Shown here piece by piece: positions 7,527 to 14,833 of a DNA stretch of 41,506 nt (position 1 is its first letter; the number at the start of each line of letters is the position of its first letter). The position numbers and the translations under genes were made by a program. Under the pieces are notes generated by a model that saw only the letters and a list, made by a program, of their open reading frames with translations, was not told the origin of the DNA and searched no databases. This DNA is from Nitrospinota bacterium (GTDB lineage Bacteria; Nitrospinota_A; UBA7883; JACRGQ01). The stretch covers positions 1 through 41,506 of the forward strand of contig JACRGR010000077.1 of the NCBI GenBank assembly GCA_016212275.1, read 5' to 3'.

Positions 7527-7562
7527 TTGCCCCTGCGGGGCAATGACAGACTGAAGTCTGTC
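7527..7562. repeat. Pair of hairpins between convergent genes (REP-like or terminator)
   Basis: TTGCCCC-TGC-GGGGCAA (7527-7543) is followed directly by GACAGACT-GA-AGTCTGTC (7545-7562). Both stems are perfect. They fill the 73-nt gap between the convergent propeller and porin genes and could end transcription from either side, though neither has a U-tract. Confidence 0.6.
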
Positions 7563-7569
7563 CCACCAA

Positions 7570-8826
7570 TTAGAACCGGTAGTCGAGGTTCGCCCAGATG
7601 GCGGTGGACTTGTATTCGTCCTTGTACTTCGCGAGGTACACGGAATCCACCGAGAGGAACTTTTCCGTGGAGTATTCCACCACGCCGTTGAAGTACAGCG
7701 ATTTTGAAACGAGCCAGTTGGCCGAAGCGGTGTACACCATCTGCGTCATGCTGTTCTCCGGCTTGTCCTGCGTGTTGTTCAGGTAGCTCACGCCCAGTTC
7801 CGCCGTCAGATCGTCGCGCGGTTGCGCTCCGCCGCTGACGTACACCTGCCACGATTTCGAGGTGAAGTAGTTTATCCCGCGGTACCCGACGTTGTAGAAC
7901 AGGGCGCCCCACAATTCGCTGTCGCGGTAGCCGATGCCGTACAGCGAGGCGCTTTTGTCGTCGCTGTCCCGCGTGCGGTAATCGAACTGGCCGTACACCT
8001 TTGACGAGCGGGAGAGTGAGTAGTCGGCGTACACGCGCGCCGAGCGTTGCATTTCGTGGGTCACGTTGTAATCCATGGACTCCTGCATCCACAGTCCCCG
8101 GTATTGATTGAGGGTCAGGTTCACCCGCGCTTCCCAGCCCCACCGGTAGTTGGCGGTGAGCAGGAGGTTGGTGATGTCGTATCCGTTTTGCGCGGTGATG
8201 TTGTGATCCAGCCGCACCGAGCCGTACATGCTCAGTTCATCGTCCGGGGTGAGGTAGGCCGAGCCGAACAGGTATGCCAGGTCTTCCTTTCCCTTGTAGA
8301 GGCTGGTGGCATACCCAGCGGTCACGCCGCCGTCCTTCTCCTTCCAGTAGCCGTACGCGCCGTAAGTGGTGAATGCGCTGGTGAGATCGTCGTTGTACGG
8401 GTCGGGCGCGGTGCCGCCGAAAAAGCCCGCGCCTTTGGCGGCGTCGAGATGGAGGTTGAGCAGAGCGCCGTCCACCCGGGCACCCACCAGGCTTTCGATG
8501 TACTGTCTGCCGATGGTCACGTCGGTATCGGTGAACGCTTTTAGCATTTCCACGTTCATCACGTCGATGCGCGTGTCTGGCGTCCGCGTGTTGTAGTCGT
8601 AACTGCTTTTGGTGCGGTAGGAACCGTCGAAGCGGAACGTATTGTCCTCACCGTCGAAGTTGGTGGCTTCCAGCGCCAGCCTTGTGCGGGTGAAGTTGTA
8701 GTTCTGCACCGTCGCGTCGTCGGTGAGGTAGAACACCGCTTCCGACACCCGCCCGTGCAGGTCCACCGCGTAAGCGGGCACAGAAGCCAGTGATGCGGCG
8801 ATGAGTGAGGCGATAAGTTTTTTCAT
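7570..8826 (-). CDS. Outer-membrane beta-barrel protein partnered with a giant cytochrome
   Basis: A 418-residue protein with signal peptide MKKLIASLIAASLASVPAYA and a mature part made of alternating hydrophobic/polar strands typical of porins. The final residue is Phe (DYRF), the outer-membrane insertion signal. No lipobox and no heme motif. Its ATG lies 3 nt after the stop of the multiheme cytochrome gene, so the two are almost certainly co-translated. By analogy with MtrAB and porin-cytochrome complexes, I infer the barrel sheaths or exports the cytochrome so that electrons cross the outer membrane. Sequence similarity to MtrB/PioB was not recognised by eye; MtrB's N-terminal CXXC is absent. 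Confidence 0.82.
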   Translation of the reverse strand: MKKLIASLIAASLASVPAYAVDLHGRVSEAVFYLTDDATVQNYNFTRTRLALEATNFDGEDNTFRFDGSYRTKSSYDYNTRTPDTRIDVMNVEMLKAFTDTDVTIGRQYIESLVGARVDGALLNLHLDAAKGAGFFGGTAPDPYNDDLTSAFTTYGAYGYWKEKDGGVTAGYATSLYKGKEDLAYLFGSAYLTPDDELSMYGSVRLDHNITAQNGYDITNLLLTANYRWGWEARVNLTLNQYRGLWMQESMDYNVTHEMQRSARVYADYSLSRSSKVYGQFDYRTRDSDDKSASLYGIGYRDSELWGALFYNVGYRGINYFTSKSWQVYVSGGAQPRDDLTAELGVSYLNNTQDKPENSMTQMVYTASANWLVSKSLYFNGVVEYSTEKFLSVDSVYLAKYKDEYKSTAIWANLDYRF

Positions 8827-8829
8827 CGC

Positions 8830-11406
8830 CTAGTTACAGCTTCCCGCCACGGTTGAATCCACGCCGGTCGCGATCGGGCTCCACGCCGAGGTGTTGTGGC
8901 ACAGCGCGCAGTCGGTGGGGCAGTTCGTGTGTTTGGTGTTGTACGTCGCCGGGTAGTGGCAGGTGGCGCACTGCGATTCGGCCGTGGCTCCCGGCCATTT
9001 CAACGTGAGCGGGGTGGTGCTGTTGTGGCACTTCGCGCAGGTGGTTTTTATTGCCGCGTGCGCCCCGCTGAACGTCATGGTGGCGTGGGTGAAGACCGCG
9101 GGAGTCCACGAGTACACCTTGTGGCAATCGAGACAGCTTTTGTTTCCGCTGGTGTGATAGATGGCGGCGGCGGGAGCCGCGTATTGCGCCGCATGGCAGG
9201 TGTAGCAGTCCTGCGTCACGCTCCGGTAGGCCCTGCCGACGTGGCATGATTCGCATTTGGCCGCGCGGTGGCCGCCTTCCAGCCGGAAGCCGGTCTGGCT
9301 GTGCCGGAAGCGCTCGGGGAACCAGTTCTTGGCGGTATGGCAATCGGCGCAGGTGGCCGGGCCGAACTGGTTTTGGTGCGCGTCGGTATGGCACTTCACG
9401 CATTCGGGCCCCTGCCCGGTGAATACCCCTTTTGTTTTGTGGCACTTGTTGCAGGTGATCTGGGTATGCGCCCCTTCCAGCGCAAAGCCGGTCACTTCAT
9501 GGAAGAAGCTCTTGGGTTCCCACGTTTGCGCGGTGTGGCACTGCTCGCACTTCGCTCCCATCTTACCTTTGTGCGCCTTGTCATCGTCCTTCGCGTGGCA
9601 TGCCAGGCAGTCTTCCTTCAGCGGTTTCCACACCTTGCCGATGTGGCATTTTTCGCATTGGGTGGAAACGTGTTTCCCTTCCAGCGGGAAGCGCGCCTGC
9701 GTGACGTGGTTGAACGTCAGTTCCTTCCACGCCTTCGGCGTATGGCACTGGTCGCATTCTTTGTCCGCGAACTGCCGGGCATGCGGGTCTTTGTGGCATA
9801 GCGCGCTGGCGCAGGACTTCGTGTCTATCGGTCGGTATGCCACCGTGCCGTCCCCGGCGGGCAGGTGGCATTTCTGGCATTTGGCCTGCGCGTGCTTGCC
9901 TTCCAGTTTGTACCCTTTATACGAATCAGCGTTGTGGTCGAAGGCGGACGGTTTCCATCCCTGAACGGTATGGCAGTCGTTGCACTTCCTGTCCTTGAAC
10001 TGCGCGCCGTGGATGTTGCCGCGTTCTTTCACGTCATGGCAGAACGCGCCGGAGCAGGAGGCGGCGTCTATCGGCTTGAAGAGTACCACCTGTGTCGCCG
10101 GATCGGCGCGGTGGCACTTTTGGCATTCCACTTGGGCGTGTTTGCCTTCCAGTTTGTACCCTTTGTATGCCTCCGCTCCGTGCTTGAAGAGCGTGGGCTT
10201 CCAGCCCTCTTCGATGTGGCACGATTCGCACTTTTGCCCCTTGAACTGCACCCCGTGGATGTTGCCGCGCGCCTTGATGTCGTGGCATCCCGCAACGTCG
10301 CAAGTGGAGCTGGCCATCGGTTTGAAGAGCGCCATTTTGGTGACCGCGAGCGGGCGGTGGCATTTCCCGCATTCCACCTGCGCGTGCTTGCCTTTCAGTT
10401 TGAACCCCAAATAGTCCGGCGATTCATGTTTGAAGAGCGAGGGTTTAAACCCTTCCACGGTATGGCACTTGGCGCAGGCCACGCCCAGGAACTGTGTTTC
10501 ATGCACGTTGCCGAATTTCCCCTTGTCGTGGCATCCGGGCGCGTCGCAAGTATCGTACTTCGCCACCTTGAACACGCCTTTTCCTTTTTCGTGGTGGCAC
10601 TTTTCGCAGGCCACCTTCGTATGTTTCCCTTGCAAACCGTATTTGGTGGTGGAGTGGTCGAAAAGGATATCTTTCCACCCGGCGGCCTGGTGGCACTTTT
10701 CACAGGCGGCACCAAGCTGGCCTTTGTGTTTGTCGTCCTTTTTGTGGCAGGTGATGCACTTTTCTTTTTCGGCAACCTGGAACATGCCTTTCGCGGGGTG
10801 GCACTTTTGGCATTTCACGTCGGTATGTTTGCCGTCCAGCTTATACACTTTGTTGTGGTCGAAGGTAACGTCCTTGCCTCTCCATGTATTGGTGTTGTGG
10901 CAGGTTTCGCAAGCGTCTTTCAGCGTTCCTTTGTGGATGTCTTCGTGGCAGGATTTGCAGGCGGTGGCAAGTCCGCTGTATGAGTAGAAGCCGAGCTTCG
11001 TTTTCGTTTTATGGCACTTGGCGCAGTCCGTTTTCGCGTGCTTGCCCGCGAGCTTGTACCCGGTCTTGCCGTGGTCGAATGTTTTGGGATCCCATTCCAC
11101 CATGCTGTACGAGCGGCCCTTGTGGTCGCTGTGGCATTCCACGCACCGTTGGCTGGCGACTGCCCCGTGCAACCCCTTTTTCACCAGTTGGGCCGCGCCT
11201 ATATCCTTGTGGCAGGAGTTACAGGTTTCGTTCTGGATACCGCCGCCCACCGCGTGGCACTTGGTGCAGTTCGCCATGCCGTCCAGTTCCTTGTGGTAGG
11301 AGGAAAGGTCGCCTGGGCTTATCAGGCTTCCGAAATCAACGGCAAACGCGGGCGAAAAGAGGAGGCAAACGCAGATGCCAAGAAGTCCAATGATGCGTTG
11401 TACCAC
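8830..11406 (-). CDS. Giant multiheme c-type cytochrome (29 CX2CH + 4 CX4CH sites)
   Basis: About 858 residues from GTG 11406, chosen because AAGGGG lies 5 nt upstream and it directly precedes a signal peptide ending SPAFA; an in-frame TTG at 11436 would add ten residues. I count 29 CX2CH motifs plus four CX4CH motifs (CDAPGCH, CDVAGCH, CSGAFCH, CASALCH), up to 33 hemes. The chain is built of repeats of the form F-K/D-H...Y-K-L-x-GKH...CxKCH. The four CX4CH sites are spaced 82, 82 and 81 residues apart, marking tandem three-heme modules. There is no lipobox and no obvious non-heme domain. It should be a periplasmic or cell-surface electron wire working with the barrel encoded 3 nt downstream. 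C-type cytochrome maturation genes are not in the window. Confidence 0.93.
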   Translation of the reverse strand: MVQRIIGLLGICVCLLFSPAFAVDFGSLISPGDLSSYHKELDGMANCTKCHAVGGGIQNETCNSCHKDIGAAQLVKKGLHGAVASQRCVECHSDHKGRSYSMVEWDPKTFDHGKTGYKLAGKHAKTDCAKCHKTKTKLGFYSYSGLATACKSCHEDIHKGTLKDACETCHNTNTWRGKDVTFDHNKVYKLDGKHTDVKCQKCHPAKGMFQVAEKEKCITCHKKDDKHKGQLGAACEKCHQAAGWKDILFDHSTTKYGLQGKHTKVACEKCHHEKGKGVFKVAKYDTCDAPGCHDKGKFGNVHETQFLGVACAKCHTVEGFKPSLFKHESPDYLGFKLKGKHAQVECGKCHRPLAVTKMALFKPMASSTCDVAGCHDIKARGNIHGVQFKGQKCESCHIEEGWKPTLFKHGAEAYKGYKLEGKHAQVECQKCHRADPATQVVLFKPIDAASCSGAFCHDVKERGNIHGAQFKDRKCNDCHTVQGWKPSAFDHNADSYKGYKLEGKHAQAKCQKCHLPAGDGTVAYRPIDTKSCASALCHKDPHARQFADKECDQCHTPKAWKELTFNHVTQARFPLEGKHVSTQCEKCHIGKVWKPLKEDCLACHAKDDDKAHKGKMGAKCEQCHTAQTWEPKSFFHEVTGFALEGAHTQITCNKCHKTKGVFTGQGPECVKCHTDAHQNQFGPATCADCHTAKNWFPERFRHSQTGFRLEGGHRAAKCESCHVGRAYRSVTQDCYTCHAAQYAAPAAAIYHTSGNKSCLDCHKVYSWTPAVFTHATMTFSGAHAAIKTTCAKCHNSTTPLTLKWPGATAESQCATCHYPATYNTKHTNCPTDCALCHNTSAWSPIATGVDSTVAGSCN

Positions 11407-11449
11407 TTCTTCCCCTTTGTATTCGTCTTTGTGCAATCGGATTTAGTGT

Positions 11450-11489
11450 ACTATACCCTTACGCACGCTACAGCCGGAAAAAATCCGGC
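11450..11489 (-). promoter_or_regulatory. Likely promoter and palindromic site upstream of the giant cytochrome
   Basis: A TATAGT box at 11455-11450 (minus strand) predicts a start near 11443 and a 37-nt leader that includes the AAGGGG ribosome binding site. There is no recognisable -35 hexamer. Its position is instead occupied by the palindrome GCCGGA-AAAAA-TCCGGC (11473-11489), which could be an activator site. The regulatory role is inference. Confidence 0.4.
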
Positions 11490-11630
11490 CCTCTTCAAAT
11501 AGCAAACACCGTGCCGGTATTAATTCCGTCATTTTCAAGCATTTTACATGACGCTCTTCTTGACCGCGTCCTGAATCAAGACAGCACTGTCCCGCCCGCA
11601 ACAACCGGCTTAACCGCGCCCCTTCTGGGG

Positions 11631-11636
11631 TACAAT
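11631..11636 (+). promoter_or_regulatory. -10 box placing transcription start at the YHS-gene ATG
   Basis: TACAAT (5 of 6 consensus) lies so that the expected first transcribed base is 11643, the A of the ATG. No clear -35 hexamer and no ribosome binding site. Confidence 0.35.
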
Positions 11637-11642
11637 CAGCGA

Positions 11643-11948
11643 ATGGCGGCGTTTATACGGTTTTTGTTTCTTCTGTTCCTCGTGTGGATGGCGTGGAACG
11701 TCATAAAATTCGTTTTCCGCCTCGTCCGGGGTGTTTTCAGATTCAAAATTGTGGTGAACCGGGGCGGGGGAGGGATGGGCCAACAGTCCCGCCCGCGCGG
11801 CCCGGTGGCGGCGGATATGGTGCGCGACCCGGTGTGCGGCGCGTATGTATCCGTGGGCCATTCGATAAGCGCCGATTTTAACGGCGAGCGGCAATACTTT
11901 TGTTCGGCGAAATGCCGGGACGATTTCCGGGTGAAGATTGGCGCTTAG
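11643..11948 (+). CDS. Membrane-anchored YHS-domain-like protein
   Basis: A 101-residue protein. Residues 1-25 (IRFLFLLFLVWMAWNVIKFVF) form a membrane helix, followed by a basic stretch and a Gly-rich linker. The C-terminal half has the YHS-type metal-binding pattern: DPVCGAYV then YFCSAKC. YHS domains often bind or sense metals such as copper, and occur with heavy-metal ATPases and cytochrome biogenesis genes. The specific role here is unknown. A more upstream start is possible but would precede the -10-like box; ATG 11643 best fits the hydrophobic N-terminus. Confidence 0.75.
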   Translation: MAAFIRFLFLLFLVWMAWNVIKFVFRLVRGVFRFKIVVNRGGGGMGQQSRPRGPVAADMVRDPVCGAYVSVGHSISADFNGERQYFCSAKCRDDFRVKIGA

Positions 11949-12435
11949 GGTTGGGATACTGGTGGCGTCCGATACCCGCTCCGCGGGGGTAAAACAGGAG
12001 AAGTGCATCCCGGAGATCTCCACATTTCTGGAAGAGAACGGCTATGTGGTGGCGCGCACGGCGGTTTGCCCGGACGAGCTTTTGCCCTTGCGCGATACCA
12101 TTCGGGACTGGGCGCAAGACGGCACGGTGGATGTGATTCTGACCAGCGGCGGCACCGGCGTTTCACCGCGCGATGTGACCCCGGAGGCTACGCGGCCCCT
12201 GCTGGACAAGGAAATTCCCGGCATCCCGGAGGCGATGCGGTTCGCCTCGTTCCAAAAGACGGTGAATGCCGTAATCTCGCGCGGGCTGGCGGGGCTTATT
12301 GGCGGCGTGCTGGTGATAAACCTGCCCGGCTCGCCGAAAGCGGCGGTGGAAAACCTGGCGGTGATCCACGCCGCGATGGAGCATATCGTAAAGAAGGCCA
12401 AGGGCGACCCCTCCGAATGCGCACCGCCGTCCTGA
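11938..12435 (+). CDS. Molybdenum cofactor biosynthesis protein, MogA/MoaB family
   Basis: A 165-residue molybdopterin-binding protein. The family signature TSGGTGVSPRDVTPEA (about 69-84) is complete, as is the later NLPGSPKAA. MogA adenylylates molybdopterin before metal insertion; MoaB is a close homologue and I cannot separate the two by eye. It starts at TTG 11938 and overlaps the stop of the YHS gene by 11 nt. A later start would remove the first beta strand (RVGILVASD). No other Moco gene is adjacent. The implied molybdoenzymes would suit an anaerobic respiratory lifestyle (inference). Confidence 0.88.
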   Translation: MALRVGILVASDTRSAGVKQEKCIPEISTFLEENGYVVARTAVCPDELLPLRDTIRDWAQDGTVDVILTSGGTGVSPRDVTPEATRPLLDKEIPGIPEAMRFASFQKTVNAVISRGLAGLIGGVLVINLPGSPKAAVENLAVIHAAMEHIVKKAKGDPSECAPPS

Positions 12436-12473
12436 ACGGCTAACCGGCCTCGTTTCGCTTCAACGCCGCCTGA

Positions 12474-14624
12474 TCAAATGAACAGCGGCGCGAACACCAG
12501 CGTCACCGTGGCAAGCAACTTGATAAGCACATGGATGGATGGACCCGCCGTGTCCTTGAACGGATCGCCAACCGTGTCGCCCACCACCGCCGCCTTGTGC
12601 GCGTCGGAGCCTTTGCCGCCCAGGTTCCCCTCTTCGATAAACTTTTTCGCGTTGTCCCAGGCGCCGCCGCTATTGTTCAACACCGTGGCCAGAAGTATGC
12701 CGCTGATGGTGCCCACCATGAGGAATGAAGCCACCGCCTCCGCGCCAATGCCCAACTGCTTAAATGCTATCCCCACGCCGATGGGGGTGACCACCGCGAT
12801 CAATCCCGGTCCGATCATGAAGAACAACGCGCCTTTCGTGGCGTGATCCACGCAACGGCCGTAGTCGGGGTTTTCGGTGCCGGCGAGGATGCCGGGTTTT
12901 TCCCTGAACTGGGTCCGCACCTCCTCGATGATGATGGAGGCGACTTTGCCGACCGCCCGGATGGCGAACGAGGAGAATACGAAGACCAGCGCCGCGCCCA
13001 ATAGCGCGCTCACGAACACCGCGGGCTTTGCCATATCCACGCTTTCCAAATGGTACCCGTAATTGTTCACTTCATCAATGTACGCCCGGAAAAGGAGGAA
13101 CGCCGCCAACGCGGCGGTGCCGATGGCGTACCCTTTGGTCAGCGCCTTGGTGGTGTTCCCCACGGCGTCCAGCTTGTCGGTGCGTTCCCGTGTCGCCTTT
13201 GACTGCTTGCTCATCTCGATGATGCCGCCCGCGTTATCGGCTATCGGGCCAAGCGTGTCCAGCGCCAGGATAAAGGCCGCCGGTCCCAGCATTCCCATGG
13301 TGGCCACCGCCGTGCCGAAAAGGCCGGCGTTCGGAAACCCGGAGAGGTTGCCGAGATAATATGCCGAAAGAAGCGCCACGGAGATCGCGATGGACGACAA
13401 TGCGGTGCATTCCATCCCGATGCTGATGCCGGAGATGACGTTGGTGGCGGGGCCGGTTTTGCTCGCGTCCACGATCTCCTTCACGGGGCGGTACGCGGAG
13501 TCGGTGTAATACTGCGTGATGAAAAGGAAGGCGACCGACGTTAGCAGGCCGATGATCCCCGTGCCGAAAAGGTACAGCCACGCGTTGGGCGCGGAGGGGT
13601 GGTCGAACAGGAGCCAGCACGCCGCTCCCAAAGTGACGACATACAATGCGGCGGTGATGAAATACCCTCTTTTTATGCCCTCCATCGGGGCTTCGTCCTC
13701 GCGGATGCTCACCACCAGCACGCCGATGACGGAAGCCACTATGCCCAATGCCCGGCTCAACAGGGGGAACATCATGACCCCCATGATCCATTTCGGGTCG
13801 GCTCCGGGAACGGTGACGGCCATCACGCCAGCCAGTATCATGGCGCCGATGTTCTCGGCGGCGGTGGATTCGAACAGATCCGCGCCTCTTCCCGCGCAGT
13901 CCCCCACGTTGTCCCCCACCAGGTCGGCTATCACGGCGGGGTTCCGGGGATCGTCTTCGGGTATCCCGTGCTCCACTTTCCCCACCAGGTCGGCGCCCAC
14001 ATCGGCGGCCTTCGTGAAGATACCGCCGCCCAACTGCGCGAAAAGCGCCACGAACGACGCGCCAAAGCCGTATCCCACGATCAAGAAGGGTATTTTCACC
14101 GGGTCAACCGTGGTAAACGCTTTCACAAGGATGAATAGCCCGCCCACCCCCAGCAAGCTCATCGAGACCACCATAAGTCCCGACACCGCGCCGCCCCTGA
14201 GCGCTATCTGCAAAAGCTCATTGGCGCCTTTCAGCGCCCCCGCGGCGGCGCGCACGTTGCTCCTGATGCTCACCCACATGCCCACATAACCGGCGATCAC
14301 GGAGCACAACGCGCCGAGAATGAATGAAAGGGTTATCCAGAAGGCAAACTCGCCGCTGGTTCCCACCGGGTCGAACGCCTGGTGTTGCCGCGCGTAACCG
14401 TATCCCACAAACAGCACCACCGCGACCGCGGCGGCCATTTTGATGATGGTTGAGTTCTGCCGTTTCAAAAAGGCGTTCGCGCCTTCGCGTATGTCGTCGC
14501 CGATGGCGACCATCGCGGGCGTGCCGGTCTCTTTGACCGCGACCCATTTGTAAAATAGGTAGGCGGCGACAAGGCCCGCCAGGCTGATTCCCATGATGAT
14601 GGCTAACAACAGGTTCTCTTGCAT
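12474..14624 (-). CDS. hppA: Membrane-bound proton-translocating pyrophosphatase (K+-independent type)
   Basis: A 716-residue integral membrane protein with about 16 helices that hydrolyses pyrophosphate and pumps protons. The substrate site DVGADLVGKVEHGIPEDDP (208-226) and the DNVGDCAGRGADLFE segment (238-252) are present, as is the mirrored acidic set near ALDTLGPIADNAGG (454-467). The segment GNTTKALTKG (489-498) has Lys493 where K+-dependent enzymes have Ala. In studied members Lys there makes the enzyme K+-independent and typically H+-pumping. A strong AGGCGGAGGCGG purine stretch precedes the ATG. It converges on mogA and may salvage energy from biosynthetic pyrophosphate. Confidence 0.97.
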   Translation of the reverse strand: MQENLLLAIIMGISLAGLVAAYLFYKWVAVKETGTPAMVAIGDDIREGANAFLKRQNSTIIKMAAAVAVVLFVGYGYARQHQAFDPVGTSGEFAFWITLSFILGALCSVIAGYVGMWVSIRSNVRAAAGALKGANELLQIALRGGAVSGLMVVSMSLLGVGGLFILVKAFTTVDPVKIPFLIVGYGFGASFVALFAQLGGGIFTKAADVGADLVGKVEHGIPEDDPRNPAVIADLVGDNVGDCAGRGADLFESTAAENIGAMILAGVMAVTVPGADPKWIMGVMMFPLLSRALGIVASVIGVLVVSIREDEAPMEGIKRGYFITAALYVVTLGAACWLLFDHPSAPNAWLYLFGTGIIGLLTSVAFLFITQYYTDSAYRPVKEIVDASKTGPATNVISGISIGMECTALSSIAISVALLSAYYLGNLSGFPNAGLFGTAVATMGMLGPAAFILALDTLGPIADNAGGIIEMSKQSKATRERTDKLDAVGNTTKALTKGYAIGTAALAAFLLFRAYIDEVNNYGYHLESVDMAKPAVFVSALLGAALVFVFSSFAIRAVGKVASIIIEEVRTQFREKPGILAGTENPDYGRCVDHATKGALFFMIGPGLIAVVTPIGVGIAFKQLGIGAEAVASFLMVGTISGILLATVLNNSGGAWDNAKKFIEEGNLGGKGSDAHKAAVVGDTVGDPFKDTAGPSIHVLIKLLATVTLVFAPLFI

Positions 14625-14758
14625 GACCGCCTCCGCCTTTGTCGTGTTTCGCTACGCCAAGTTCGTAATGGACATTTTCGGACAGTGCAGGTTCACTATG
14701 GGTTATATTTTTGAAACGAATGCTTTTCCGGGCCTTTTGAATCGCCTCCCTACGCACT

Positions 14759-14787
14759 ATATTATGCGAACCGGTACAAAACATCAA
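14759..14787 (-). promoter_or_regulatory. Candidate promoter of hppA
   Basis: On the minus strand TTGATG (14787-14782), a 17-nt spacer and TAATAT (14764-14759). It predicts a leader of about 128 nt before the hppA ATG. The match is moderate (4 of 6 in each box). Confidence 0.35.
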
Positions 14788-14802
14788 GCGCCGCGCCTGC
14801 TT

Positions 14803-14822
14803 GCGCCCATGTTATCGGGCGC
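14803..14822 (-). terminator. Hairpin after the hybrid-kinase gene
   Basis: GCGCCC-ATGTTATC-GGGCGC lies 11 nt past the kinase stop. It is a GC stem without a U-tract, so a weak or factor-assisted terminator at best. Confidence 0.35.
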
Positions 14823-14833
14823 TCTCAAATCGC

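Noticed and set aside
9000..11300. Many TGGCAC sequences resembling sigma-54 -24 elements
   Set aside because: They are the antisense of CXXCH codons in the cytochrome and lack paired -12 elements.
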